Assembly: GCF_014646095.1 (NCBI RefSeq)
Contig: NZ_BMMU01000042.1
Span: forward strand, 1-48,557
Source of the DNA: Streptomyces lacrimifluminis
GTDB lineage: Bacteria > Actinomycetota > Actinomycetes > Streptomycetales > Streptomycetaceae
Length of the DNA: 48,557 bases
Direction: 5' to 3'
Below, in pieces: positions 22,944 to 31,891 of the stretch; positions within the stretch are counted from its first letter, which is position 1; each line of letters starts with the position of its first letter. The position numbers and the translations under genes were made by a program. Below the pieces are notes generated by a model. That model did no database searches and was not told the DNA's origin. It worked only from the letters and a program-made list of their open reading frames with translations.

Positions 22944-24332
22944 GTGACCCGTCATCCCGGCCTCCTGCGGATCGCTCCCCTGCAGGGGGAGACGACCTCG
23001 TCGCTGATCTGCCGCATCGCAGGACGCTACGGGATGGAAGCGAAGGTGTTGCGGTCGTGCTGGCAGTGGCGCAACTACCCGCCGGGGCACGACGGCGGGG
23101 GCACGCGGGCCGACGCCGAGGTGCTGCTGAACACGCCCGGACGGCAGCTCCTGGCAGGCCTGTGCGGCGTCGAGGAGGACGTGCTGGCGCGGGCGTTGCC
23201 GTCCTGGGGACAAGAGGACGCCAAGCTGTCGGCCGGAAAGGACGGGGTGCCGGCGGCGGCGTGGCGGACCGGCGGCGCGGTCGCCGGGCCGGTCGCGTTC
23301 GGCTGCCGCCTGTGCGCCGCCCGGCGTACGGGAACGGCCGTGCGGGTGGTGCGGTACGCGCCGCGATGGCAGCGGGTGTGTGTCCGGCACCGGCGGTGGC
23401 TCCTGGACGCGGACGCCGACCAGTCTCTTGAGTATCTGGACGTGCGTGGTGTGCCGGAAGTGGCCGCGGCCCAGCGGCGGTGGGCCGGGGTGGCGCGGCG
23501 GGCAGCACGGGCCGGAACAGAGCCGGAGAGGGTGTTCGCGCTGGCACACGCGGTGGTGGCCCGGTGGTGGGAGCAGGCCCTGCACTGGGAGCGGGAGACC
23601 ATCTGGCCGGGGCGGCTGCACCAGGTCGCGGGCGGCAACGCCGGGACGGAGCTGGAGCGGTGGCGGATCGTGGGCCGGGACGCGGTCGTCTTCCCCGAGG
23701 TGGTGGCCGTGGCCGACGCGCTGCTGGACCCGGCCATGGCCGAGCTGGCCTGGCGCGCAAGCGGGGGGACGCGGCCTCGGGTGCGGGGCGAGGACGACCC
23801 GTTCTGCCACCGGCTGGGCGAGCGGGTGGACCGGGACTGGCTGGGGCCTCTGGTCGCGGTCGACTACGGCGGCCCGCTGAGCGGCTGGAGGGGCGCGATC
23901 GTGCGCGCCCGCCGCGGCAGCGGGCCGCCGGGATGGCGGGACGATCCGTGGCATCTGAAGCGGGAGCAACAGCCCGCAACGATGGCCGGCCAGCTGCGCG
24001 TGATGGCGGCGGAGGCGCAGGCGGGCGGCTCGGGTACCCGGTGGCGTGCCACCGTTTCCGCCGAACACCGCTTCCACATCACGCGGTTGCTCGACGACGC
24101 CCGCGAGGAGCTGGCGCAGCTGCGCGGCGCGCAGAGCGGCACCACCGCCGAGGTGGCCCGCACGCTGCTGGAGCACCTCAGCCAGAGTGCCGAGCTGGTC
24201 GACCGGGCCGTGCTGCATACCGCCGCAGCGGCTGTCGCGGCCGGGGTGGCGCTGGAGGAGGTGGCCCAGTGGTCGCGCCTGCCCGCCAAGGAGCTGTCCC
24301 GGGTGCTCGCCGCGGGCCGTAGCGAAGACTGA
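22944..24332 (+). CDS. TniQ-family protein upstream of the tns operon
   Basis: 462 aa, GTG 22944. APLQGETTSSLICRIAGRYG (11-30) is the TniQ signature and the zinc site is Cys121/Cys124 ... Cys146/His149 (FGCRLC, VCVRH). It is closest in layout to the TniQ half of the gene at 7086. The C-terminus differs: no HA repeats, but two helical blocks (HFHITRLLDDAREELAQLRG; GVALEEVAQWSRLPAKELSR) that look like an HTH. TnsD/TniQ proteins recruit the AAA+ TnsC to chosen target DNA. A 228-nt gap separates it from tnsA, so it has its own transcription or is loosely linked. Confidence 0.75.
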   Translation: MTRHPGLLRIAPLQGETTSSLICRIAGRYGMEAKVLRSCWQWRNYPPGHDGGGTRADAEVLLNTPGRQLLAGLCGVEEDVLARALPSWGQEDAKLSAGKDGVPAAAWRTGGAVAGPVAFGCRLCAARRTGTAVRVVRYAPRWQRVCVRHRRWLLDADADQSLEYLDVRGVPEVAAAQRRWAGVARRAARAGTEPERVFALAHAVVARWWEQALHWERETIWPGRLHQVAGGNAGTELERWRIVGRDAVVFPEVVAVADALLDPAMAELAWRASGGTRPRVRGEDDPFCHRLGERVDRDWLGPLVAVDYGGPLSGWRGAIVRARRGSGPPGWRDDPWHLKREQQPATMAGQLRVMAAEAQAGGSGTRWRATVSAEHRFHITRLLDDAREELAQLRGAQSGTTAEVARTLLEHLSQSAELVDRAVLHTAAAAVAAGVALEEVAQWSRLPAKELSRVLAAGRSED

Positions 24333-24483
24333 CGCACCCGGCGGCGGCCGGACAACGGCCCTGGCACCACGGTCCACTCTGGGTGCGGCGGGTGGTGCCG
24401 AAGGAGGGCGGCCAGGCAGCCGGAAAGTGCAGGAGTTCGCACTGACACCAGTGCATCCGGGTGGCATCCTGACCCCGCGCGCA

Positions 24484-24516
24484 CCCCAACGGGCTTACTG
24501 CGCACCATAGTTGGGG
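24484..24516. promoter_or_regulatory. Inverted repeat upstream of tnsA-like gene
   Basis: CCCCAAC (24484-24490) and GTTGGGG (24510-24516) form perfect 7-bp arms 19 nt apart, ending 44 nt before the GTG of the operon. It is a candidate operator or transposase-binding site. The rest of 24333-24560 shows nothing else supportable. Confidence 0.45.
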
Positions 24517-24560
24517 TTACCGTCCGGTTCTCCTGCGCGGCAGGACAGGCATGGCGTTAT

Positions 24561-25406
24561 GTGGAGTTCGTGATCACCGACAGCAGCCAGGACAGCGCGC
24601 AGACCGGCTTGCCCGCCCTCCCGGGCGGCGCCTGCGGGGTGCCGGAACCGGGCGCGGTGGAGGCTGAGTTCGCCGGAGTGGACGGCACGCTCGTGCAGCG
24701 CCGCTGGGTGGAGGCCGCCGTCGCGGTCAAGTTCGAGCAGCTGGCGCCGGTGGCGGCGTTCCCGGTGGTGCCGGGGCGGCGGTGGGGGCCGGGCTGGTGG
24801 TGGTCGGCCACGACCGGGCGGCATGTGATGCACGGTTCGCAGGCGATGTGCACGCAGTTGATGTTCCTGGACCGCGATCCGCGTGTGGTGGGCCTGTCGG
24901 CGCGGCCGGTGCGGCTGATCTGGCGGGATCCGGGCAGCGGGCGGGTGCTGACATGGGTGCCGCAGTTGTTCGCCCGCTACGCCGACGGGGTCGCCCTGCT
25001 CGCCGACTGCCCCGCCGCGACAGCTCCCGCCGCCGGCCGGGCCGAGCGCGCCGCCGCTGTGCTTGAAGCGGCGTGTGAGGCGGTGGGGTTCACCTACCGG
25101 CGTCTGGCGCCGCCCGAGAAGGTGGTGGCGGCGAACGTGCGGTGGCTGGCCGGCTACCGGCACCCCCGCCACCGTGACGCGGGCGGCCTTGAGCAGGCGG
25201 TGCTCGATGCGTTCGCCGCCGAACGGCCGCTGATGGCCGGGGCCGCGGCGGCGGGCGAGGTCCTCACCGCGCTGCCGGTGCTCTACCACGCGCTGTGGAG
25301 CGGTCGGCTGGCCGCGGACCTGACACGGCCGCTGGGTGAGCAGACACTTGTCTCGCCCGGCCCGGCCGCAGGCGACGGGAAGCGGCGGGAGCAGCAGGAG
25401 AGTTGA
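24561..25406 (+). CDS. TnsA-like transposase subunit, active site apparently lost
   Basis: 281 aa, GTG 24561 (24570 possible). Family layout: LMFLDRDPRVVGLSARPVRLIW (about 100-121), then WVPQLFARYADGVALLADCPA (132-152), and the C-terminal VAANVRWLAGYRHPRH (189-204). Functional relatives read h-PDFF-ARxADG-xxx-DCRP at the second segment, with a PD-(D/E)xK-type Asp; here that Asp is Gln135 and the basic residue is lost. The upstream Glu region is also altered (HGSQAMC). TnsA normally cuts the 5' ends of the transposon. This copy may be only structural. It overlaps the next gene by TTGA. Confidence 0.7.
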   Translation: MEFVITDSSQDSAQTGLPALPGGACGVPEPGAVEAEFAGVDGTLVQRRWVEAAVAVKFEQLAPVAAFPVVPGRRWGPGWWWSATTGRHVMHGSQAMCTQLMFLDRDPRVVGLSARPVRLIWRDPGSGRVLTWVPQLFARYADGVALLADCPAATAPAAGRAERAAAVLEAACEAVGFTYRRLAPPEKVVAANVRWLAGYRHPRHRDAGGLEQAVLDAFAAERPLMAGAAAAGEVLTALPVLYHALWSGRLAADLTRPLGEQTLVSPGPAAGDGKRREQQES

Positions 25407-27367
25407 GCAAGCACGTGGTGGCCGTCCCTGGTGGGCGGTGTGTTGAGGTGGGCGCTCAGGTCACGTTCGAGGGCCGCGCCTGGCAGGTGACCGGTCTGGT
25501 CGACGGGCGGGTGCACCTGGTCGCCGAGGACGGGGCCACCGGGTGTGTGCTGGCCGTCCGTCTGGTGTCCGCGCCCGGCTTCTCGGTGATCGGTGCCGCG
25601 GCCTCGGAGCCGCCGGCCCCGGCGCTGTGGGAGACGGTGCCGCTGGCCGCGCAGGAGCGGGCCCTGGCCTGGCTGCGTCACATCCGAGAGGTCGAGACCG
25701 GGCTGCCCGGCGGCCCGGCAGGCGGCGGCGCGCCCCGGCCTGAATACGACCCGCAGCGCTTCACCCTCGCCGAGCGGGAAGAGGTCAAGGCGCGTGAACT
25801 GGCCGCGCTGGGCTGGGCCAGGGCCAGCCGGACCACGGTGCAGCGGATGCGGCTGGTCTACCAGCGGCAGGGGCTGTGGGGGCTGGTCGACAAGCGCCAC
25901 CTGCGCACCTTCTCCCCCACCGGGCGTACCGACGAGCGGGTGGTGGCCGCCGTGCTGGAGGCCCTGCGCCGGCGCCGCGGCCGGTCGAAGACCACCACCC
26001 TGCAGGTCATCGAGCTGGCCGAGCAGATCGTGGCGGACACCTACGGGCCGGCCCGGGTGAAGCTGCCCGGCCGCTCGTCGCTGTACCGGCTGGTGAAGGC
26101 GCTGGCGGATCCGGCCGAGCCGCCGGGCAGTGCGGCGCGCACCGCGACCGGCCCGGCCCGCTCGGGCGGCCCGCCGTCTGCGCTGCGGCCCGCCGAGCGG
26201 GTCCACATCGCAGGCGCCCGCCTGGGTGTGCGGGCGGTGGGCGAGGACGGGGGTGTGGTGCCCGTGGCGGTGACGGCGGCACTGGACGCGGCGAGCGGCT
26301 GCGTGCTGGCCGCCGTGCTGCACCCGCAGCAGGACGGGCCGGTTCAGTTGTCGGTGCTGCTGGCCGAGATGGCCGTGCCCAGGCCGCAGCGCCCGGGCTG
26401 GCCGGCCCTGCTGGAGCAGGCCCATGCCGGCGGGCCTGCCCGGCGGCTGGTGTCACTGCCCGCACGGATCGAGGCCACGGCGGCGCGTCCGGCCGCCGTG
26501 CCCGAGACGCTCATCGTCGAGTCCACAGCCGCCGTCACCTCCGCTGTCCTGGCCGTGTGCGAGAGCCTGGGCATCAGCCTGGAGCCGGCCCCGCTGCGGA
26601 CGGCGGGCGCAAAGCGCGGCGCCGTCCGCACGCTGGAGGTCCTCGCCGGCCTGTTCTCGCGGCACGCCACCACGGCGGAAGAGGCATGCGGAGCGGGAGA
26701 GGCGGTCGGGGCGTACTGGAGCATGCCGCAGCTGCAGGACCTGCTGGACGAATGGATCACCGTCAGGTGGCACCAGCGCCCCCAGGAGCAGCTGCGCCAT
26801 CCACTGCTGCCCCGGGCGGGGCTCGCCCCCAAGGAGATGTGGGAGGTACTGCTGGGCGTGGCCGGGATGGTGCCGCTGCCGCTGGCCGGGAAGCACTACG
26901 GCGAACTGCTGCCGGCGCGCCGGTGCGCCCTCACCGATTCCGGGATCCGGCTGGGCGGGCACCGCTACGACGATGCGTGTCTGGACGAACACCGCGGCCG
27001 CGGCCAGCGGTGGGAGGTCCACCACCATCCCCACGACCCGCGGCAGGTCTTCGTCCGGCTGCCCGACGGCCTGCTCCACGCGGTCGGGTGGGCGCAGGGT
27101 GAGCACACCCTGCGCCCGTTCGACGAGATGGTCCGGCGCCGCACCGGCGGCGTCCTTGCGCGCCGCGGCGCGGACGCACAGCCGGGCAGCGAGACGAGGG
27201 ACGGTTCCGGTGAGACAGGGCGCACCGCAGACGTCAGGGCCGTGGAGGGGATCTCCGGCGCCATGATGGTGCACGACGCTGATGGCGGCGGTGCCGGTGG
27301 TCACATTGCCCGGGATACCGGCGGGTGCGGGGTGTACGACCCGCGGGCGGAGGCCGAGCTGTGGTGA
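25403..27367 (+). CDS. TnsB-like protein with degenerate DDE triad
   Basis: 654 aa, TTG start overlapping the tnsA stop. It aligns by eye along its whole length with the next gene's product: the VTFEGRAWQV N-terminal domain, HIREVETGLPGGPA, DERVVAAVLEALRR HTH and the C-terminal DLLDEWITVRWHQRP region. The three catalytic positions of the active paralogue (Asp272, Asp375, Glu411) correspond here to Ala270, Glu373 and Val408. The frame is intact with strong codon bias, so the protein appears maintained although it should not catalyse strand transfer. It may bind ends or act as a regulator. GTGA overlap with the next gene. Confidence 0.75.
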   Translation: MSKHVVAVPGGRCVEVGAQVTFEGRAWQVTGLVDGRVHLVAEDGATGCVLAVRLVSAPGFSVIGAAASEPPAPALWETVPLAAQERALAWLRHIREVETGLPGGPAGGGAPRPEYDPQRFTLAEREEVKARELAALGWARASRTTVQRMRLVYQRQGLWGLVDKRHLRTFSPTGRTDERVVAAVLEALRRRRGRSKTTTLQVIELAEQIVADTYGPARVKLPGRSSLYRLVKALADPAEPPGSAARTATGPARSGGPPSALRPAERVHIAGARLGVRAVGEDGGVVPVAVTAALDAASGCVLAAVLHPQQDGPVQLSVLLAEMAVPRPQRPGWPALLEQAHAGGPARRLVSLPARIEATAARPAAVPETLIVESTAAVTSAVLAVCESLGISLEPAPLRTAGAKRGAVRTLEVLAGLFSRHATTAEEACGAGEAVGAYWSMPQLQDLLDEWITVRWHQRPQEQLRHPLLPRAGLAPKEMWEVLLGVAGMVPLPLAGKHYGELLPARRCALTDSGIRLGGHRYDDACLDEHRGRGQRWEVHHHPHDPRQVFVRLPDGLLHAVGWAQGEHTLRPFDEMVRRRTGGVLARRGADAQPGSETRDGSGETGRTADVRAVEGISGAMMVHDADGGGAGGHIARDTGGCGVYDPRAEAELW

Positions 27368-29457
27368 GCGCACACGGCGGCCGCCCGGTGGCCGGCGCCC
27401 GGCACCGGCAGGTGAAGCTGGGGGCGTACGTGACGTTCGAGGGCCGCGCCTGGCAGGTGGCCGCCGTGGCCGGGGCGTCGGTGCGCCTCGTCGACACCCG
27501 CGGGCAGACCGCCTCCGTGCTCGCCTCCTTCCTGTTCGCCGACCCCGCCTTCGCCGTGGTGGACTCTCCCGCCGCCGCGGTGCCGCCGTGGGGGCTTCTG
27601 GAGTCGGTGCCCGAGCGGGAGCGCGAGCGGGCCCTGGCCTGGCAGCGGCACATCCGCGAGGTCGAGACCGGGCTGCCCGGCGGGCCGGCAAGCGGCGGGA
27701 CGCCCCGGCCCGAATACGACCCGGCACGGCGGTCGATGGCCGAGCGGGAGCAGGCCAAGGCCGAAGAACTCGCCCGGCTGGGCTGGCCGCAGGTCAGCCG
27801 GGCCACCGTGCGCCGCATGCGCGCCCGCTACCACGCGAGCGGCCTGCTCGGGCTGGTCCCCCGCCGCAAGCCGTCGCGTGCGACAGGGCGGGCCGATGAG
27901 CGGGTGGTGGCCGCCGTGCTGGAGGCGCTGCGCCGCCAGCGCGGCCGCTCCACCGGCACGCTGAAGGGACTGCGGGAGCTGACCGGGCAGATCCTGGCCG
28001 ACACCCACGGGCCGGGCGCGGTCGGGTTGCCTGCGCCGTCGACGTTCAACCGGCTGGTGCGCGTGATCGCCGATCCTCTGGAGCATCCCGGACGGCCGGC
28101 CCGCACCGCCACCACCACGCCGGTACGGCCGTACACGCCGACGGTGGCGCTGCGGCCGGGCGAGCTGGTACAGGTCGACACCACCCGCCTCGACGTGATG
28201 GCCGTCGGCGAGGACGGGAAGCCGGTGCGCCCGGAGCTGACGATCGCTCTCGATGTGGCGACCCGCTCGGTGGTGGCGGCCGTACTGCGTGAGGAGGGCA
28301 CCAAGGCCGTGGACGCGGCGCTGCTGCTGGCGGAGATGGCCGTGCCCCATCCCGCACGGCCCGGCTGGCCCGGCCATCTGCGCCTGGCCCACGCCGCCGT
28401 CCCCTACGACCGGCTGCTCGCCCTGGACGACCGGCTGGAGCAGGCGGCGGCGCGGCCGGTGGTGGTGCCGGAGACGATCGTCATCGACCGCGGGGCCATC
28501 TTCGTCTCCGCCGCGTTCCTGGCCGCCTGCGAGACCCTGGGGGTGAGCGTGCAGCCGACGCCGCCCCGCTCGCCGGCCGCCAAAGGCGCCGTCGAGCGGA
28601 CCTTCGGCAGTATCAACACGCTCGTCGCCCAGCACATCGCCGGCTACACCGGCTCCCACATCCTGGAGCGCGGCGGGTCGGTGGAGGACGAAGCGCGGTT
28701 CACCGTGGCCCAGTTGCAGGAGCTGCTGGACGAGTGGATCACCGCCCGCTGGCAGCACCGCCCCCACGAGGGCCTGCGCCATCCGGTCCTGCCGAAGAAG
28801 GCCCTCACCCCGAACGAGATGTGGGGCGCGCTGCTGGGCGCGTCCGGGTACGTGCCGCTGCCGCTGGCCGGCGCCGACTACCTGGAACTGCTGCCCGTGC
28901 GCTTCCACCCCATAACCGGCCGCGGCATCCGCATCAACCACCGCACCTACGACCACGCCTGCCTCAATGAACACCGCGGCCGCCCCTCCCCCACCGGCCC
29001 CGGCGGCAAGTGGGAGGTCCACCTCAACCCGCACGACGTGCGGCAGGTCTACATCCGCCTGCCCGACGGGCTCCTGCACGAGATCCCGTGGATCCACCGC
29101 GACCACGTCCACGCCCCGATGGGCGAGACTGCCTGGCGTCACATCCGCGCCGCCCTGGGCCGGCGCGGCGACCGCGAGGCACACGAGGCCGCCCTCGCGG
29201 AGGCCGCCGACCAGGTCCTGCGCCGCAGCCGCCCCCTGACCGGGAGCGCGGCAGCGGCTGCCACCCCGTCCCAGCCGTCGGACTCCCCGCCGGGGACACC
29301 GCCGGCTCAGCATCCCGCCCGGGCCCCCGAGGACAGTCTCGACGCCGCCGAAGCCCGCGCCCATGACGATGACGGCAGCCAGGCCGGTGGTGAAGAGTCC
29401 CCGCCGCCGGCCCGATTCGCGCTGTACGACGCCTTCGAGGAGGCCGAACACTGGTGA
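27364..29457 (+). CDS. tnsB: TnsB/TniA-type DDE transposase
   Basis: 697 aa, GTG 27364 (27361 possible). An N-terminal small domain, two HTH-like segments (about 145-235), then the RNase-H-like catalytic core: Asp272 in LVQVDTTRLD, Asp375 in IVIDRGAIF and Glu411 in KGAVERTFGS, with exactly 35 residues between the last two (D-35-E). A Mu-type beta-barrel C-terminal domain follows, ending in a disordered acidic tail that could bind TnsC. It is the one apparently active transposase of the module. It would bind the element ends and join 3' ends to target. Coupled to tnsC by GTGA. Confidence 0.85.
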   Translation: MSAHGGRPVAGARHRQVKLGAYVTFEGRAWQVAAVAGASVRLVDTRGQTASVLASFLFADPAFAVVDSPAAAVPPWGLLESVPERERERALAWQRHIREVETGLPGGPASGGTPRPEYDPARRSMAEREQAKAEELARLGWPQVSRATVRRMRARYHASGLLGLVPRRKPSRATGRADERVVAAVLEALRRQRGRSTGTLKGLRELTGQILADTHGPGAVGLPAPSTFNRLVRVIADPLEHPGRPARTATTTPVRPYTPTVALRPGELVQVDTTRLDVMAVGEDGKPVRPELTIALDVATRSVVAAVLREEGTKAVDAALLLAEMAVPHPARPGWPGHLRLAHAAVPYDRLLALDDRLEQAAARPVVVPETIVIDRGAIFVSAAFLAACETLGVSVQPTPPRSPAAKGAVERTFGSINTLVAQHIAGYTGSHILERGGSVEDEARFTVAQLQELLDEWITARWQHRPHEGLRHPVLPKKALTPNEMWGALLGASGYVPLPLAGADYLELLPVRFHPITGRGIRINHRTYDHACLNEHRGRPSPTGPGGKWEVHLNPHDVRQVYIRLPDGLLHEIPWIHRDHVHAPMGETAWRHIRAALGRRGDREAHEAALAEAADQVLRRSRPLTGSAAAAATPSQPSDSPPGTPPAQHPARAPEDSLDAAEARAHDDDGSQAGGEESPPPARFALYDAFEEAEHW

Positions 29458-30488
29458 GAAGCCCCGACACCACGCCCCCCGCCGAGGAGACGTCCGCAGG
29501 GGCAGTCACCACCTTCGACGCCTTCGCCCGGTTCGCCCACGCCGCACCGCCCACACCGCCGCAGCCGGGCCAGGCACCCCGCTCGCCGGAGGAACGCCTG
29601 GCCTACCACTCGCAGTTCGTCACCGTGCGCACCCCGGCCATCGAAACCCTCTCGCGCAGTGTGCGCACCCTGATGATCCTCGGCCGCCACCAGAGCGTCA
29701 CCGCACGCCCGTCCCTGATCGTCACCGGGCCGGCCACGACCGGCAAGACGACCGCGCTGCTCGAAGTGGGCCGCACCTGCCACCTGGCCCACACCCGCCG
29801 CGCCGCCCCGGGCGACGACAGCGTGCCCGTCGCCTACGTGCTGGTGCCGCCCGGCGCCACCGCCAAGACACTGGCCGGGGAGTTCGCCCGCTACCTCGGC
29901 ATCCCCGTCACCACCCGTATGACCACCACGCAGATCACGACCGCCGTCTGCCACACCTACGCCGCGGCCGGGGTCAAGCTCGTGCTGATCGACGAGATCC
30001 ACCGGCTCAACCCGCGCACCTCCAGCGGCGCCGAGGCCGCCGACTGGCTCAAAGACCTCACCGAACGCGTGCGGGCCACGTTCGTCTACGCGGGCATCGA
30101 CGTCACCGACAGCGCCGTGTTCACCGGGGTGCGCGGCGCGCAGCTGGCCGGGCGCGCCTCCCTGATCGACTGCGGGGCGCTGCCCGCGCGGGCCGGCGAG
30201 CGGGAGCCGTTCCGGGAGCTGATCGCCTCCCTTGAGCAGGCCCTCGACCTGCACGCCCACCGGGCGGGCAGCCTGCCGAAGCTGGCCTCCTACCTGCACG
30301 AGCGGACCGCCGGACGGATCGGCAGCCTCTCCCGCCTGATCCGCCAAGCGGCCATCGAAGCCATCCTCGACAGCAGCGAACGCATCACCAAGACACTTCT
30401 GGACGGCATCGCGCTCGACCACCTCGCCGAAGAGCACTACCGGCCCCGCAACCCCGCCCGCCGCCACACCCGCCCCAACGGCCGGTGA
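29454..30488 (+). CDS. tnsC: TnsC/TniB-type AAA+ target regulator
   Basis: 344 aa. Walker A TGPATTGKTTALL (91-103), Walker B KLVLIDEIHRLNP (175-187), and C-terminal helices TAGRIGSLSRLIRQAAIEAI seen in TniB/TnsC ATPases. In these systems it forms ATP-dependent filaments on DNA, links TniQ-marked target to TnsB and is dispersed by TnsB. The short length fits TniB-like rather than full Tn7 TnsC. It overlaps both neighbours by 4 nt (GTGA). Confidence 0.85.
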   Translation: MRSPDTTPPAEETSAGAVTTFDAFARFAHAAPPTPPQPGQAPRSPEERLAYHSQFVTVRTPAIETLSRSVRTLMILGRHQSVTARPSLIVTGPATTGKTTALLEVGRTCHLAHTRRAAPGDDSVPVAYVLVPPGATAKTLAGEFARYLGIPVTTRMTTTQITTAVCHTYAAAGVKLVLIDEIHRLNPRTSSGAEAADWLKDLTERVRATFVYAGIDVTDSAVFTGVRGAQLAGRASLIDCGALPARAGEREPFRELIASLEQALDLHAHRAGSLPKLASYLHERTAGRIGSLSRLIRQAAIEAILDSSERITKTLLDGIALDHLAEEHYRPRNPARRHTRPNGR

Positions 30489-31417
30489 CCTCCCCGGCCG
30501 CAACCAGGCCATCGCCCCCGGTACGGGCCGCCACCATGTGGCCATCCGTACCCGGCCCGCTGCGCGTACGGCCGCTGCCCGGCGAGGCCACCGCCTCCTA
30601 CCTCACCCGCCTCGCCGCCACCTACCGCCTCAGCCCCGCCCAGCTCCTCGACGGCCACGGCATCACTGCCACCGGCACCGAGCACGCCCCGCCCGCCGCC
30701 GAGATCCGCCTCAGCGCCGAAGCCGCCCGCCGCCTGTCCGGCTTCACACGCATCCCCCTCACACACCTCACCCGCGCCCTGCCCCACCTGCGCCCGCCCG
30801 CACCCTCGTCGGCCCACACCGACGCGCACGGCACGGCCACCGCCCACTGGCACACGGTCGAGACCGCCCTGCAGCCATTACCGGCGTGTACCGCCTGCAC
30901 CATCGGCCGCAGCCCGCACACGGCAGCCTCCGCGTGGATCCACCCGTCGCCGGGCCTGGCCCGGATCATGATCTGCACCCGCCACCAGCAGGCCTCAAGC
31001 GACCCCAGGCATCCCGCGCCCCTCGACATCCGAGCTGTCCCCGAACTCACCCAAGCCCACCTTCGCGCGCGCCGCCCGGCGACACCGGTCTCCCTGAGCT
31101 GGGCATCGACGATCACGACACGCTGGTACGACCACCAACAGCACGTACACGAACGCTGGCACACACGCCTGCACCGGCTCACCGCCGCCAACCCCCACCT
31201 CGCCTCAGGCCCGGCCTCCCCCGCCCTGACCTGCCGCGAACTGATCACCTATCCCGAGACCCTCACCCTCGCAGCGGCTCTTGACCGCCTGCCCCCGCAC
31301 CCCCTGACACGCACACAGCAGACCGCCTTCCTCCACCAACTCGCCGGCCGCCTCCAACTCCCCCGCCTCGCACCCGCCGACCACGACCTGCTCTGGAAAC
31401 GCCTGACCACCCACTGA
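30485..31417 (+). CDS. tniQ: TniQ-family target-selection protein
   Basis: 310 aa, GTG overlapping the tnsC stop. RVRPLPGEATASYLTRLAATY (27-47) and a zinc site Cys135/Cys138 ... Cys164/His167 define the TniQ domain. It is short, without added DNA-binding repeats, unlike those at 7086 and 13967. As the last gene of the coupled operon it is the core TniQ. The protein encoded at 22944 is then a second selector for the same machine. Confidence 0.8.
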   Translation: MTSPAATRPSPPVRAATMWPSVPGPLRVRPLPGEATASYLTRLAATYRLSPAQLLDGHGITATGTEHAPPAAEIRLSAEAARRLSGFTRIPLTHLTRALPHLRPPAPSSAHTDAHGTATAHWHTVETALQPLPACTACTIGRSPHTAASAWIHPSPGLARIMICTRHQQASSDPRHPAPLDIRAVPELTQAHLRARRPATPVSLSWASTITTRWYDHQQHVHERWHTRLHRLTAANPHLASGPASPALTCRELITYPETLTLAAALDRLPPHPLTRTQQTAFLHQLAGRLQLPRLAPADHDLLWKRLTTH

Positions 31418-31647
31418 CCCTGCTCAGCTACATCAAAGGGCTGCGGTTCATCCGGATCGAGGCGTTCGATACGGACGCCGCAGTCACCGCCACCGAGCTG
31501 CTGCGCTTCGGGCACTCCTGGGCCGCCGTCCACGCCATCCACGCTTCCAGGCCGTCGGCCGCCCATCCGAGCGGCCGGTTTCTGCTCACCCTGACACCGA
31601 AGGCATACGCGGGCACCGGCGTCCAGGCTGTCCACCCCGGCCCATAA
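31418..31647 (+). pseudogene. C-terminal fragment of an unidentified gene
   Basis: Directly after the tniQ stop, an open frame reads FDTDAAVTATELLRFGHSWA and SGRFLLTLTPKAYAGTGVQA to TAA 31645-31647. It looks like a real protein end, with alternating hydrophobic residues, but has no start codon of its own. I think of small PIN- or toxin-like proteins but cannot assign it. The 150 nt that follow show no gene. Confidence 0.4.
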
Positions 31648-31799
31648 CCACCGGTGCCTGGAAGCTCCATCAAACCCGCCCGCGCCGTCGCGAACCCGGC
31701 CCCCTGACACCCGCAAGGCCCGAGGCCGTTCGGCGGGAGCAGCACTGCCCTACCCAGTCCGCACCCAGGCGAGAACCTGCTCCTCGTCGGGACCCGTCT

Positions 31800-31891
31800 T
31801 CGCACCAACCCGGGCCAGCACCGTGTGGCCGTCCGCGCCCGGCCCGCTGCCCGGTGAGACCACCGTCTCGCCTGACTCGCCAGCGCCGCTA
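31800..31891 (+). pseudogene. Degenerate second copy of the tniQ 5' end
   Basis: The stretch ACCGTGTGGCCGTCCGCGCC and on closely matches 30,522-30,620, the first ~100 nt around the MWPSVPGPL...PLPGEATASYLTRLAA part of tniQ, with a small deletion and substitutions. The homology fades at the stop codon of sbcC. It marks an old duplication or an earlier tniQ replaced at this site. Confidence 0.55.

Noticed and set aside
24495..25289. Minus-strand frame opposite the tnsA-like gene
   Set aside because: His/Pro/Arg-rich reading typical of antisense GC-rich DNA; the plus strand carries the recognisable family.
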